Source: Pseudomonas sp. RIT-PI-AD
GTDB lineage: Bacteria > Pseudomonadota > Gammaproteobacteria > Pseudomonadales > Pseudomonadaceae
DNA: 64,000 bases
Reading direction: 5' to 3'
Assembly: GCF_025642785.1 (NCBI RefSeq)
Contig: NZ_JANZKU010000017.1
Coordinates: forward strand, 46,343 to 110,342
Part shown: positions 43,622 through 54,912 of the stretch, piece by piece
Layout: every line of letters begins with the position of its first letter
Numbering within the stretch: position 1 is the stretch's first letter
Made by a program: the position numbers and the translations under genes
Notes under the pieces: model-generated
Database searches by the model: none
The model's input: the letters and a program-made list of their open reading frames with translations, nothing else
Told to the model about the DNA's origin: nothing

Positions 43622-45954
43622 TGCGGCGCATCCTCTGGCTCGCCTTGTTCGGCGGCGTGATGCCCGTGCCCGGTTTCGCGGGCGAGGGCGCCGGTGCGGT
43701 CGCCGAACCCCTGTTGCTGGAAACCTCGACCATCACTGCCCGGCGCCGCGAGGAAAACGCCCAGGCGGTGCCCCTCTCGGTGGGCGTGCTGGACGGCGAC
43801 AGCCTCGACGACGCCGGCCTGCACCGTCTGCGGGATATCCAGCGACGGGTTCCCGGCCTGGTGGTGTCCGGGCACAACCCGCGCTATGCCGGCTTCGGCC
43901 TGCGCGGGTTCGGCGCCACGCCGTTCAACGACGGGCTCGACGGCAGCGTCGGGGTGTTCGTCGACGGCGTCTACCAGGGGCGCCCGGGCATGGCCTTCGC
44001 CGACATGCTCGACGTCGAGCGCATCGAAGTCCTGCGCGGTCCGCAGGGCACCCTGTTCGGGCGCAACACCAGCGCCGGCGCGCTGAACGTCCTGACCCGT
44101 CAGCCCACCCCCTATGTCGAATCCAGCGGCCAGCTGGACCTGGGCCAGGACGACCTGCGCGAGTACCGCGGAAGCCTTTCCGGCCCGCTACTCGACGAGG
44201 TCCTGGCGGCGCGCCTGAGCGGTTTCCGGCGCACCCGCGACGGCCTGGTGGACAACCTGAATGGCGGGCTGCGGCTCAACGACCTCGACGGCGAGGGCCT
44301 GCGCGGCCAACTGTTGTGGACGCCGGACGAGCGCTTCAGCGCCCGGCTGATCGGCGAGCGGGGCGACGAGCGCCAGCACGGCACGGCCCTGCAGCCCAGC
44401 TACTACAACACCCAGACCCGCCAGCGCGCCGAGTTCGCCGGTTACCGGCTGCTGCCCACCGATCCCTACCGCCGCGAGGTGAAGCTGGACACCCTGGCGA
44501 GCAACCGGGTCCGCCAGGACGGCGTTTCGCTTGAACTGAACTGGGACCTGGCGGACGACCTGCGCTTCACCAGCCTCACCGCAAACCGCGACTGGCGCTA
44601 CCGGGACAATCGCGATGGCGACGGCACGGCATTGTCGGTGGTGCCCTTGGCCGCCACGGACCTGGAGCATCGCCAGTTCAGCCAGGAATTCCGCCTTGCC
44701 GGCAGCCTGGACGCGCGAACCGACTACGTGGTCGGGCTGTACTACCTGCGCCAGCGTCTGGATCGCGACCTGCAAGTGCACTTCGGCGACGACGCCGCGG
44801 CCTGGTTCCTCGGCGATATCGATATCGTGCGGCAGCTCGGCATCGGTCCGGCGCACATTCCGCAGAACCTGCTGAGTGGCGCCACGCAGCTGTTCGACGG
44901 CACCCAGCGCGGCGACAGCCGGGCGGCCTTCGGCCAGGTGACCTGGCGCCCGCTGGAACGGCTGGAGCTGAACGCCGGCCTGCGCTACACCCGCGAGCGC
45001 AAGCGCGGTTTCATTTCCCGCCGCGCGGTGGACGTCAGCCGCCTGGGTAGCGACTGGCTGTCGCAACTCGCCGGCCCGCCACTGCGCGAACTGGCCCTGG
45101 GCAACGACTACTATCGCCACGACAGCATCGAGGAGGGCAACCTCTCCGGCCTGCTGGGCATGAGCTACCGCTTCCGCGACGATGTGCTCGGCTACGTCAA
45201 TTGGTCGCGCGGCTACAAGGCCGGCGGCATCAACTTCGACGTGGTCGGCTCGCGGGCGGCGCCCACCTTCGGCGACGAGCGCGCCACCTCCCTCGAGGTC
45301 GGGCTGAAGACCCGCTTCTGGCAGGACCGCGCCCGCCTCGACCTGGCGCTCTACCAGACCGACGTGGACGATTACCAGGCACTGACCACCAGCCCGTCGG
45401 AGCAGCCCTACCTGCCGCCGTTGCGCGACAACCTGATCAACGTCGGCCGGGTGCGCATGCGCGGCATCGAGCTGGACAGCGCCTGGCGCTTGCATCCGCG
45501 CCTGGACGGGCGGTTCGGCCTGGCCTGGAGCGATGCGCGCTACCGCCGCTTCGCCGATGGGCCCTGTGCCCAGGGATCGGCGCAGGTGAACTGCGACCTG
45601 GCCGGCCAGCGGCTGTACAACGCGCCGGAGTGGAGCGCCAGCGCCGGGCTCGACTACCGGCATCCGCTGACGGCGGGCCTGGAGGCCTTCGGTGGCCTCG
45701 ACTACAGCTTCCGCAGCGGTTACTACGGCACCCTGGAGGGCGGTCCCGGCAGCTACCAGCCGGCCTACGGCCTGACCGACCTGCGCCTGGGCGTGCGCCG
45801 GGTGGATCGCCGCTGGGAGGTGGAAGCCTGGGCACGCAACCTGTTCGACCGGCATTACCTGGATGCCGTCTACGCCACCCTGGGCAATGGCGACTACGCG
45901 GTGTTGCCCGGCGACCCGCGCAGCCTCGGCCTGAGCCTGCGCGCCCGATACTGA
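43621..45954 (+). CDS. TonB-dependent outer-membrane receptor
   Basis: 777 residues. A signal peptide (MRRILWLALFGGVMPVPGFA) precedes a Ton-box-like ETSTITA and the plug domain (FGLRGFGATPFNDGLDGS, VERIEVLRGPQGTLFGRNTS). The 22-strand barrel follows with the typical end VYATLGNGDYAVLPGDPRSL and LSLRARY with aromatic terminus. The type is the FyuA/pesticin-like iron-siderophore group, but TonB receptors also import glycans and B12. One-base overlap with the kinase stop shows that it is part of the exosortase operon, which is unusual. The ligand cannot be inferred. Confidence 0.93.
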   Translation: MRRILWLALFGGVMPVPGFAGEGAGAVAEPLLLETSTITARRREENAQAVPLSVGVLDGDSLDDAGLHRLRDIQRRVPGLVVSGHNPRYAGFGLRGFGATPFNDGLDGSVGVFVDGVYQGRPGMAFADMLDVERIEVLRGPQGTLFGRNTSAGALNVLTRQPTPYVESSGQLDLGQDDLREYRGSLSGPLLDEVLAARLSGFRRTRDGLVDNLNGGLRLNDLDGEGLRGQLLWTPDERFSARLIGERGDERQHGTALQPSYYNTQTRQRAEFAGYRLLPTDPYRREVKLDTLASNRVRQDGVSLELNWDLADDLRFTSLTANRDWRYRDNRDGDGTALSVVPLAATDLEHRQFSQEFRLAGSLDARTDYVVGLYYLRQRLDRDLQVHFGDDAAAWFLGDIDIVRQLGIGPAHIPQNLLSGATQLFDGTQRGDSRAAFGQVTWRPLERLELNAGLRYTRERKRGFISRRAVDVSRLGSDWLSQLAGPPLRELALGNDYYRHDSIEEGNLSGLLGMSYRFRDDVLGYVNWSRGYKAGGINFDVVGSRAAPTFGDERATSLEVGLKTRFWQDRARLDLALYQTDVDDYQALTTSPSEQPYLPPLRDNLINVGRVRMRGIELDSAWRLHPRLDGRFGLAWSDARYRRFADGPCAQGSAQVNCDLAGQRLYNAPEWSASAGLDYRHPLTAGLEAFGGLDYSFRSGYYGTLEGGPGSYQPAYGLTDLRLGVRRVDRRWEVEAWARNLFDRHYLDAVYATLGNGDYAVLPGDPRSLGLSLRARY

Positions 45955-46148
45955 GGCCTGGAGCCGTGGCGGGCCGGTTTCCCGGCTGAACCTTTGCCGG
46001 CGCTTCCTTTCCCAATCCTGCGGCGCCCGCCCGAGCGGGCCGTCGAATCGTTCCAGCGCCCGTATGGAAAGGCGTCCGCGCCGCGCCTGAGCGGAGCTCG
46101 CCCGGACCCTATGCGCGTACCGACCCCCACAAGGATCAGGAGGTTAGG

Positions 46149-46961
46149 ATGAACCCATCCGTCATCGCCCATCTGCTCGGCTGGAGTCTCGCCGCGGGTT
46201 CGGGCATTCCGTCGCTGTCCGCGTTCGCCGCGGACCAGGCCCAGCCCCACGCGTCGCCCCAGGGCGAGGAAAAGACCGCGAAGGTGAAGGTCCTCGAGGG
46301 CGGCGCCACGCTGCTCCAGGGCCATGCGCCGGTCCGCGGCTTCGACGTCTATATGGTCGGGTTCCACCCGATGAAGGACGATCCTGGCCTGCAGATGGAG
46401 GCCCACCATTACTGCAATCAGGTCAACGAAGATTTCGCCCAATGCGTGCTATTCGACGGCAATACCGCGGCGGCCAACCTGAACGGGGTGGAGTACATCC
46501 TGTCCGAGCGACTCTTCCAGACCCTGCCCGCCGAGGAGCGCCCGTACTGGCATCCGCACAACGGTGAAATCCTCTCCGGCCAGTTGATGGCGCCGGGGAT
46601 ACCGGAGACCGCGGAAAAGGCGCTGATGAAGACCAAGCTGAACAGCTACGGCAAGACCTGGCACTTCTGGCACACCGGCTATGCCGGGCATGCCGCCGAC
46701 ACGCTGCCGCTGGGCGAGCCGAGGCTGGCCTGGTCGATCAATCGCGACGGCGAAGTCTTGCCGGCGCTGGTGGCGGAGCGGGACCGGCGCACCGATCGCG
46801 ACACCGCCAAGACCCGCGAACACCGCGCCGACCTCGCGCCGCTGGCCCATCCGCAGTCCGGGGTCGACGCCCTGAAAGGGCGTTTCGGCCGGGAAACCCG
46901 CGACATTCCCCGGGTGGTGGACGAAAAAGCCGCGGCGCCGACGCCCGCCCCGCGGCCCTGA
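46149..46961 (+). CDS. DUF1264 (OBAP-like) secreted protein
   Basis: 270 residues. A signal-like N-terminus (AHLLGWSLAAGSGIPSLSAF, cut near 27) is followed by the DUF1264 domain: VRGFDVYMVGFHPMKDDPGL, HHYCNQVNEDFAQCVLFDGN, NLNGVEYILSERLFQTLP and LNSYGKTWHFWHTG. Plants have this fold in oil-body-associated proteins; bacterial roles are unknown. A strong AGGAGG site precedes the ATG. A Pro/Ala-rich tail ends the protein. It starts 194 bases after the TonB receptor and is probably a separate unit. Confidence 0.85.
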   Translation: MNPSVIAHLLGWSLAAGSGIPSLSAFAADQAQPHASPQGEEKTAKVKVLEGGATLLQGHAPVRGFDVYMVGFHPMKDDPGLQMEAHHYCNQVNEDFAQCVLFDGNTAAANLNGVEYILSERLFQTLPAEERPYWHPHNGEILSGQLMAPGIPETAEKALMKTKLNSYGKTWHFWHTGYAGHAADTLPLGEPRLAWSINRDGEVLPALVAERDRRTDRDTAKTREHRADLAPLAHPQSGVDALKGRFGRETRDIPRVVDEKAAAPTPAPRP

Positions 46962-47191
46962 GCCGCCGCGCGCGAAACTAGCGCCTTGCGTGCGATTGTC
47001 TATGCTCCCCGCGCGCGGGCGGACCGGCAGGTCCGCCACGACGGCCCACCCCAGGCAAGGATCGGCCGAGCACCCCGCGTTTCAGGCGCGGGGTGCGGTG
47101 AGCAGGGAAGGCGGCAGTACGGCATTTCCACCAGGCGGCACCGCTGGCGGAGCCCTTCCAGGCCTGGAAAAGGAATTTCTAAAAAAAGGTC

Positions 47192-48595
47192 ATGAAGGCT
47201 ATGCATCAGAAATCGCTTCATTCGCTGTTGTTCGCGTTTTGCCTCGCGTTGTTCTTCTGCGGTTCCAGCCAGGCCAGCGGCCAGGCGCCGTCGAAGGATA
47301 TCCTCGCCTACCTGAGGTCGCTGCCGGGAATGGAGGCGGAAGAGCTGGACAACGCCCCCAGCGGCTACCGCTACCTGTTGCTGCGTTACGAGCAACCCAT
47401 CGACCACGCCCACCCGGCCCGAGGTACCTTCAAGCAACGCATGGTGCTGCTGCACCGTTCCGCCGACGCACCCATGGTGCTGGCCACCAACGGCTACGAC
47501 ATTCCGGTGAGCAGCTCCCGCTACGCCATCACCCGGGTGCTCGACGCCAGCCAGTTGAAGGTCGAGCACCGTTATTTCGCCGAGTCCGCGCCCAGTCCGC
47601 TGGATTGGCGTTACCTCACCCTGGAGCAGGCCGCCGCCGACCATCACCGCATCGTCCAGGCGATCCGGCCGTTCTACAGCGGCAAATGGGTGTCCACCGG
47701 CGCCAGCAAGGGCGGCATGACCGCGATGTACCACCGGCGCTTCTACCCGAACGACGTGGACGGCACCCTGGCCAACGTGGCGCCGCAGAGCTTCGCCCGC
47801 CTGGACCCGCGCTACGCGGTGTTCCAGGAACAGGTGGGGAGCCTGGCCTGCCGCAACGACCTCAAGCGCTACCAGCGCGAAGTGCTCACCCGGCGCGAGA
47901 CCATGAAGGCCTACATCCAGCGCTACGCGGCCGACAAGGGGCTGGTCTACAGCCTGCCGGGCGGGCTCGACCGGGTACTCGACCTCACCGTCGGCGAGCT
48001 GTATTTCCAGTTCTTCCAGTATGGGTCGTTGGATAACTGCGCGAAGATTCCGGCGAACAGCGCCAGCGACCAGGACCTGTTCGACTTCCTGGTGGCCTGG
48101 GGTCCGCTGTCCTCGACGGACGATAGCGAACTGGCGCGCTACGAGCCCTACTACTACCAAGCCATCACCCAGTTCGGTTATCCGCGCCTGCTGACCCAGC
48201 ACCTGCGCGATCTGCTCAAGTACGACCCGAACGACTACAGCGCCTATGTCAGCCAATGGCCGCGACAGCCTTTCAGCCCGGCGCGCATGTGGGACATCGC
48301 CGGTTTCGTCGCGCTGAAAGCACGCAACGTCATGATGATCTACGGCGACATCGATCCCTGGACCGCCGCCGCCTTCCTCATGCCGAATTCCACCCTGCGC
48401 GGCACCCGCACCTTCCTGGTGGCGGGCGGTAACCATGGCTCCGACCTGCCGGCGCTGAACGCCCAGGACAAGCAGAAAGCCTATGCCTTGCTGGAAAGCT
48501 GGACCGGCGTGAAGCCCAGCGACCCGCCGCTGGTGCTCAAGCGCGAAGCGGCGGACGAACCCTCCGAAGAGTTCCTGCTGCGCAGGCCGCTGTAA
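47192..48595 (+). CDS. S37-family secreted prolyl aminopeptidase
   Basis: 467 residues. A hydrophobic signal (SLLFAFCLALFFCGSSQASG) is followed by an alpha/beta-hydrolase of peptidase family S37 (PS-10/prolyl tri- and tetrapeptidyl aminopeptidase). The nucleophile is Ser172 in WVSTGASKGGMTAMY, the acid Asp is in MMIYGDIDPWTAAAF and the His in LVAGGNHGSDL. It releases tri- or tetrapeptides ending in proline, probably in the periplasm or outside. An A-rich leader with AAAGG is close to the ATG. It stands alone with hairpins downstream. Confidence 0.88.
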   Translation: MKAMHQKSLHSLLFAFCLALFFCGSSQASGQAPSKDILAYLRSLPGMEAEELDNAPSGYRYLLLRYEQPIDHAHPARGTFKQRMVLLHRSADAPMVLATNGYDIPVSSSRYAITRVLDASQLKVEHRYFAESAPSPLDWRYLTLEQAAADHHRIVQAIRPFYSGKWVSTGASKGGMTAMYHRRFYPNDVDGTLANVAPQSFARLDPRYAVFQEQVGSLACRNDLKRYQREVLTRRETMKAYIQRYAADKGLVYSLPGGLDRVLDLTVGELYFQFFQYGSLDNCAKIPANSASDQDLFDFLVAWGPLSSTDDSELARYEPYYYQAITQFGYPRLLTQHLRDLLKYDPNDYSAYVSQWPRQPFSPARMWDIAGFVALKARNVMMIYGDIDPWTAAAFLMPNSTLRGTRTFLVAGGNHGSDLPALNAQDKQKAYALLESWTGVKPSDPPLVLKREAADEPSEEFLLRRPL

Positions 48596-48605
48596 CCTCG
48601 ATACG

Positions 48606-48669
48606 CCCGGGACCGAGGGGTCCCGGGTGTAAACCGCAACCGAGGCCGTTGCCGGGTGGGCAACGGCCT
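48606..48669 (+). terminator. Tandem hairpins after the S37 peptidase gene
   Basis: CCCGGGACC/GGTCCCGGG (48606-48627, loop GAGG) is followed by AGGCCGTTGCC/GGCAACGGCCT (48643-48669, loop GGGTG). Neither has a long T run, but two strong stems between convergent genes suggest termination in both directions. Confidence 0.55.
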
Positions 48670-48775
48670 TGCGTATTCGCCATCGGACCGGCCGGGTCTC
48701 AGCCGGCTACCGGCAGAGCCGCCCGCGGCGCCATGGCATGCGAACCCTGGCAGACAGGGGGCGGACGCGGCGGGA

Positions 48776-49288
48776 TCAGCGCTTGGCGGTGAGTTCCGGG
48801 TCGGCGGAGCGCCGCATGAAAGCCTGGGTCACTTCCGGCAGGTGTTCCAGCAACCAGGCCGCCATGGCTTTTTCCTGTGCGAGGATCTGTTCGCAGGCGG
48901 CCTGGGTCTCGGTGTCGCCCAGTTCGGCGGCCGCGGCGATCAGCACCGTATAGGTGGCGATCTCCACGTTCTCGAAGGCATACCCTGCCATGGCGCCCTT
49001 GACCACCTCATCGCTCATGACCATGCCGCCGACCGCCTGGCCGAAGGCCATCAGCTTGCCGGTGAGGTCCTTGAAGGTGGAGGCGCTGCCGCCGAGGCGG
49101 GTGATGCAGCGGTCGAGCAGCTGCTGCTGGGACTGGGTTTCCTCGATGTGCTGTTCGATGCGCCAGCGCAGTGCGGGGTAGTGCTCCAGGCGGCCGGCCT
49201 GGGCCTTGAGCATGTGCTCGGCCTGTTGCTCCATGGCGTGGGCGTCGCGCAGCCAGTCCAGCAGGTTGTCTTTCATGGACGTGCTCAT
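48776..49288 (-). CDS. DUF892/YciF-like ferritin-like protein
   Basis: 170 residues, all-helical. MKDNLLDWLRDAHAMEQQAE, RIEQHIEETQSQQQLLDRCI and YAFENVEIATYTVLIAAA give the repeated Glu/His ligands of the DUF892 (YciE/YciF) ferritin-like family, usually stress-linked and often RpoS-dependent in Pseudomonas. The start at 49288 follows GAGGAGAAACCC; an ORF to 49486 has no support. It stands alone; its role in the cell is not established. Confidence 0.9.
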   Translation of the reverse strand: MSTSMKDNLLDWLRDAHAMEQQAEHMLKAQAGRLEHYPALRWRIEQHIEETQSQQQLLDRCITRLGGSASTFKDLTGKLMAFGQAVGGMVMSDEVVKGAMAGYAFENVEIATYTVLIAAAAELGDTETQAACEQILAQEKAMAAWLLEHLPEVTQAFMRRSADPELTAKR

Positions 49289-49418
49289 GGGTTTCTCCTC
49301 AACGGATTCGCTGAAGCCGATCCCGGCCGGGATCGGCGGCGTTGTCCTTTTTCGGAGTGCGCGGGTAAGCCTAGGATTCCAGCGAAACGATATATGGCGC
49401 CGCGCGAGTGCCGACGCT

Positions 49419-49979
49419 TCAGGCCGGGCGTGGCGTCCAGCCCAGTTGCCGCTCGATGGCCTCGCGATAGGGCGTGCGGATTTCACTGGGCACCTGGCGT
49501 ACGTAGGCCTCGGCGTGGGCGCGTGGCTCTCCCTGCAGGTCGTTCAGGTAGCGGACGACCTCGGCTTCGCTGGGGATGCGCCCCTCCTGGCCGGCCGAGC
49601 GTGGCGGCAGGGCGGTCCAGATCACTGCGGGAATCCCCTCGCGCTCCGCCCAGGCGGCGATCAGCGGGTGGCGCACGTCATCGCTGGACAGGTCGAGGCT
49701 GCCGATGCCTTCCGGCCGTTGCGGGTCGATCTGCTCGCGGCGCCGCAGCCATTCCCGCGCGGCCTCCAGGCTGTCCACTTGCAGGTAGGCCCAATACGTT
49801 GGCGCCGGCGGGGCTTGCTCGCAGAGCACGATCGCCAGTTCGCCGCCATCGCTTTCCCGCGCGAACTCCAGGGGCAGCAACGGACCGCCCGCGCGCCACG
49901 CCGACGCCAAGGGGAGGGGGTCGGGTTTCCAGAGCAAGGAACCCCAGCCCAGGCAGACGATGCGGTTTTCGATGCTCAT
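49419..49979 (-). CDS. Gamma-glutamylcyclotransferase-like protein
   Basis: 186 residues. The opening IVCLGWGSLLWKPDPLPL resembles the GGCT-fold YGSL loop (here GWGSLLW), and LPLEFARES supports the same group, which in Pseudomonas is a conserved hypothetical. The glutamate needed for cyclotransfer cannot be placed surely. No operon partner. It ends 130 bases before the DUF892 gene in the same direction. Confidence 0.65.
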   Translation of the reverse strand: MSIENRIVCLGWGSLLWKPDPLPLASAWRAGGPLLPLEFARESDGGELAIVLCEQAPPAPTYWAYLQVDSLEAAREWLRRREQIDPQRPEGIGSLDLSSDDVRHPLIAAWAEREGIPAVIWTALPPRSAGQEGRIPSEAEVVRYLNDLQGEPRAHAEAYVRQVPSEIRTPYREAIERQLGWTPRPA

Positions 49980-50380
49980 GGGGCGTTGCTCCTGGTTACG
50001 TGCGCCGGATGGCGGACGTCGAAGGGGGCGCCGGCCGCTTGCGGCCGGCAGGCTGTCGCCCTGTTGGCCGTCGCGTCACGCCGCGAAGGCAGGCATAGGG
50101 TTGAGAGTAGCGGCTGGCGCGTCGGTTCAGGGCCGTCGGCGGGGAGCGATGGGGTGCCAGCTTTCTCCCGGGCCGACCGGCCAGGCCATCGGGCTGATGC
50201 CGATGGCCGACCTCGGCCCCGGACGGCTCGGGAGGGGGCGGGTGAGCGCGATATCGCTGGCGACAGGTTGTCTCCGCAGAACGGGCGATCCGCGCGGCGG
50301 GGCTCCAACCGCATTGGATTGCTTTTGCAACTATTGCATGTGCAATTTATACTGAAAGTTCATTTTCGGAGGCCGCCCCC
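49980..50380 (+). other. 401-base region with the promoter of the half-AceE gene
   Basis: No gene is seen. The last 65 bases carry the MarR-type operators and promoter described separately and a GGAGG ribosome site (50368-50372). The remainder is GC-rich with no supported feature. Confidence 0.55.
50318..50353 (+). promoter_or_regulatory. MarR-type operator pair and promoter of the half-AceE gene
   Basis: ATTGCTTTTGCAAC (50318-50331) and the perfect ATTGCATGTGCAAT (50333-50346) are tandem inverted repeats of the form ATTGCA-NN-TGCAAT. They overlap TTGCAA (-35, 50325-50330) and fill the 17-base spacer before TATACT (-10, 50348-50353). Repression by the MarR protein at 51470-51940 is inferred. 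Confidence 0.72.
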
Positions 50381-51466
50381 ATGCACTTCGCCCTTCCCAG
50401 CGCCACGCTGCAGACCCGCCAGGCCGCCCTCGCATGCATCGCCCGGCTGGAGGCGATGGAGGATGCCTTGGCAGCGACGCCGGCTCGGGCGCTCGAAGGC
50501 ATGGTCGCCGCGCTCCGGGGCGCCCCCTCGCTGGCCGAGCAGGCCTGGATCGTCCGCGCCGACGCGCCATCGTCCGCTGCCGCCAGCGCCTGGCCGTTGT
50601 GGTTCCAGCCGCGGGAAACGCGCCATGAGCGGCCGCTGTTTTACCTGATGCATGCACGTTCGATCGACGAGTTGCGCGCCCTGGCCCTGGAGACCGGTGA
50701 GCGCGGCATCTTCGGCAATAGCGTCGATGCGCCTGCTTCGGCGCGGCCCGGCATGCAGCCGGGGCTGCCGCTGTGGCTGGCGGCCAATCCGCGCTGTACG
50801 CCCTACGATCCGGCGTCGGCGCAGGAAGCCCGCGCCATCGTGACCGCCGCCCTGCGCAGGCTCTACGTGGACGGCCGGCAGGGCTTCTATTACCTCAGGC
50901 TGCACGATCGCTGCCCGGACGCGCGTGCCGAGGGGCCGGATCTGTCCCGGCAGGCGGCGCTGGAGGCGGCGCGGGGCATGTATCTCGTGCGCCCGGCCTC
51001 GGCGCGGGCGGGCGCAGCCAGGGTCCGGCTGCTGGGGGCCGGGCAGGCCCTGGACGCGGTGCTCGCGGCCGGTCGGGCGTTGCGGGAGGAGTGGAACGTG
51101 GAGACGGAAGTCTGGAGCTGCCCGAGCTATACCCGGCTGGCCCGGGAAAGCCGCGCGGTGGAGCGCTGGAACCGCCTGCATCCCTGTGCGCCACGGCGAC
51201 GCAGTCATCTGCAACGCTGCCTCGGAACGGCAGCCGATCCGGTCATCGCGGTGACCGGCTACGACCGCTGCATCGCCGAGCAGATCGGACGACACGCGCC
51301 CGGGCGTTTCCTCGCCCTCGGCGCGGAGTCCGCTGGCCGCGCCGGAACGCCCGTGGACGCCCGCTGGATCGCCTTCGCCGCCCTCGGTGCCCTGGTGGAC
51401 GAGGGGCGCCTGCCGAGCCGCGTGGCCCGCGAAGCGCTGCTCCGCTACGGTTTCGGCGATGCCTGA
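50381..51466 (+). CDS. Half-length AceE-like protein without the TPP-binding domain
   Basis: 361 residues. From about residue 120 it aligns by eye with the C-terminal half of the AceE encoded at 52057: PYDPASAQEARAIVTAALRR versus its SYDPTFAFELAVIIQEGMRR, LYVDGRQGFYYLRLHD versus MYVEQEDVFYYITLLN, VRLLGAGQALDAVLAA versus VQLLGSGAILREVMAA, and AVERWNRLHP versus QAERWNLLHP. The TPP motif GDGE...N and catalytic residues of the first two domains are missing. The first 100 residues match nothing obvious. It ends three bases from the convergent MarR stop. It may be a regulator or partner of AceE rather than an enzyme. Confidence 0.8.
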   Translation: MHFALPSATLQTRQAALACIARLEAMEDALAATPARALEGMVAALRGAPSLAEQAWIVRADAPSSAAASAWPLWFQPRETRHERPLFYLMHARSIDELRALALETGERGIFGNSVDAPASARPGMQPGLPLWLAANPRCTPYDPASAQEARAIVTAALRRLYVDGRQGFYYLRLHDRCPDARAEGPDLSRQAALEAARGMYLVRPASARAGAARVRLLGAGQALDAVLAAGRALREEWNVETEVWSCPSYTRLARESRAVERWNRLHPCAPRRRSHLQRCLGTAADPVIAVTGYDRCIAEQIGRHAPGRFLALGAESAGRAGTPVDARWIAFAALGALVDEGRLPSRVAREALLRYGFGDA

Positions 51467-51469
51467 GGT

Positions 51470-51940
51470 TCAGCCGGTCGGGGCGCTGTCGTCCTCGCCC
51501 GAAGCGGCACGGCGGGCGGCCTGTCCGGCTTGGTCCAGGGCCTCGGCGAAGGCCTGGCGCTGCGCCGGATCGAAGCGGGCGAGGAACAGGTCGGCCACCG
51601 TGGCTTCGTAGATCGCCCACATGCGCTTGCGCAGGGCACGGCCCGCCGGGGTGATGCTGGCGAAGGCCGCGCGGCCGTCTTCCGCCGAACGCACCCGGGT
51701 GACCAGGCCTTCCTTTTCCAGGCGGTCCACCAGACGGGTGAGGTTGTAGCGCTCGATGGCCAGCACGTCCGCCAGTTCGTGCATGCGGCGGGTGCCCTCC
51801 GGGCCGCTTTCCAGCCCCCAGAGGGCGTCGTACCAGGCATAGACCGGCAGGCCGGCGGCGGCGAGGCGCCGTTCTATCTCGCGGATCATCAAGCGATGGG
51901 CGCGGACGAAGGAAAACCAGAGATCGGGTTCGGTGGCCAT
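51470..51940 (-). CDS. MarR-family transcriptional regulator
   Basis: 156 residues. Winged helix: WYDALWGLESGPEGTRRMHE, LADVLAIERYNLTRLVDRLE (recognition helix) and the wing RVRSAEDGRAAFASITPAGR. The start at 51940 matches the family N-terminus; upstream TTG/ATG codons at 51973 and 51967 lie in the operator. The gene is divergent from aceE and convergent with the half-AceE gene. It probably represses both and itself through ATTGCA-NN-TGCAAT sites. Confidence 0.92.
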   Translation of the reverse strand: MATEPDLWFSFVRAHRLMIREIERRLAAAGLPVYAWYDALWGLESGPEGTRRMHELADVLAIERYNLTRLVDRLEKEGLVTRVRSAEDGRAAFASITPAGRALRKRMWAIYEATVADLFLARFDPAQRQAFAEALDQAGQAARRAASGEDDSAPTG

Positions 51941-51960
51941 GGAGTCGTCTTCCAAAAGGG

Positions 51961-52021
51961 ATTGCATTTGCAATTCTAGCGCGGGCGATTACAATCCGGC
52001 TCATACGATTGCAGTTGCAAC
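51961..52021. promoter_or_regulatory. Two MarR-type operators between marR and aceE
   Basis: ATTGCATTTGCAAT (51961-51974) sits 20 bases before the MarR ATG; ATTGCAGTTGCAAC (52008-52021) sits 35 bases before the AceE ATG. Both share the ATTGCA/TGCAAT arms with the pair at 50318-50346. The divergent promoters must lie in this 116-base gap; clear -35/-10 boxes were not assigned. Confidence 0.7.
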
Positions 52022-52056
52022 TTTATTTTCCGTCCACCGCCTGCCTGGAGAACGCC

Positions 52057-54729
<2,673 letters not shown>

Positions 54730-54912
54730 GGCGGCGTACCGGCGGGCGAGCGCCACGGCGCTCGATGTCCGCCGGGCGGGCCGCGAGCTGTGCCCAGCCG
54801 TCACAGCGGCTGTGACCGCCGGGCCGTTCCTCGCGCCGCTGGACTTGCCTAACCTGGCCGCGACCGACGCCGTTCCCCGAAGCGCCGGCGCCCGCCAGCC
54901 AGTGAGAAGCCA

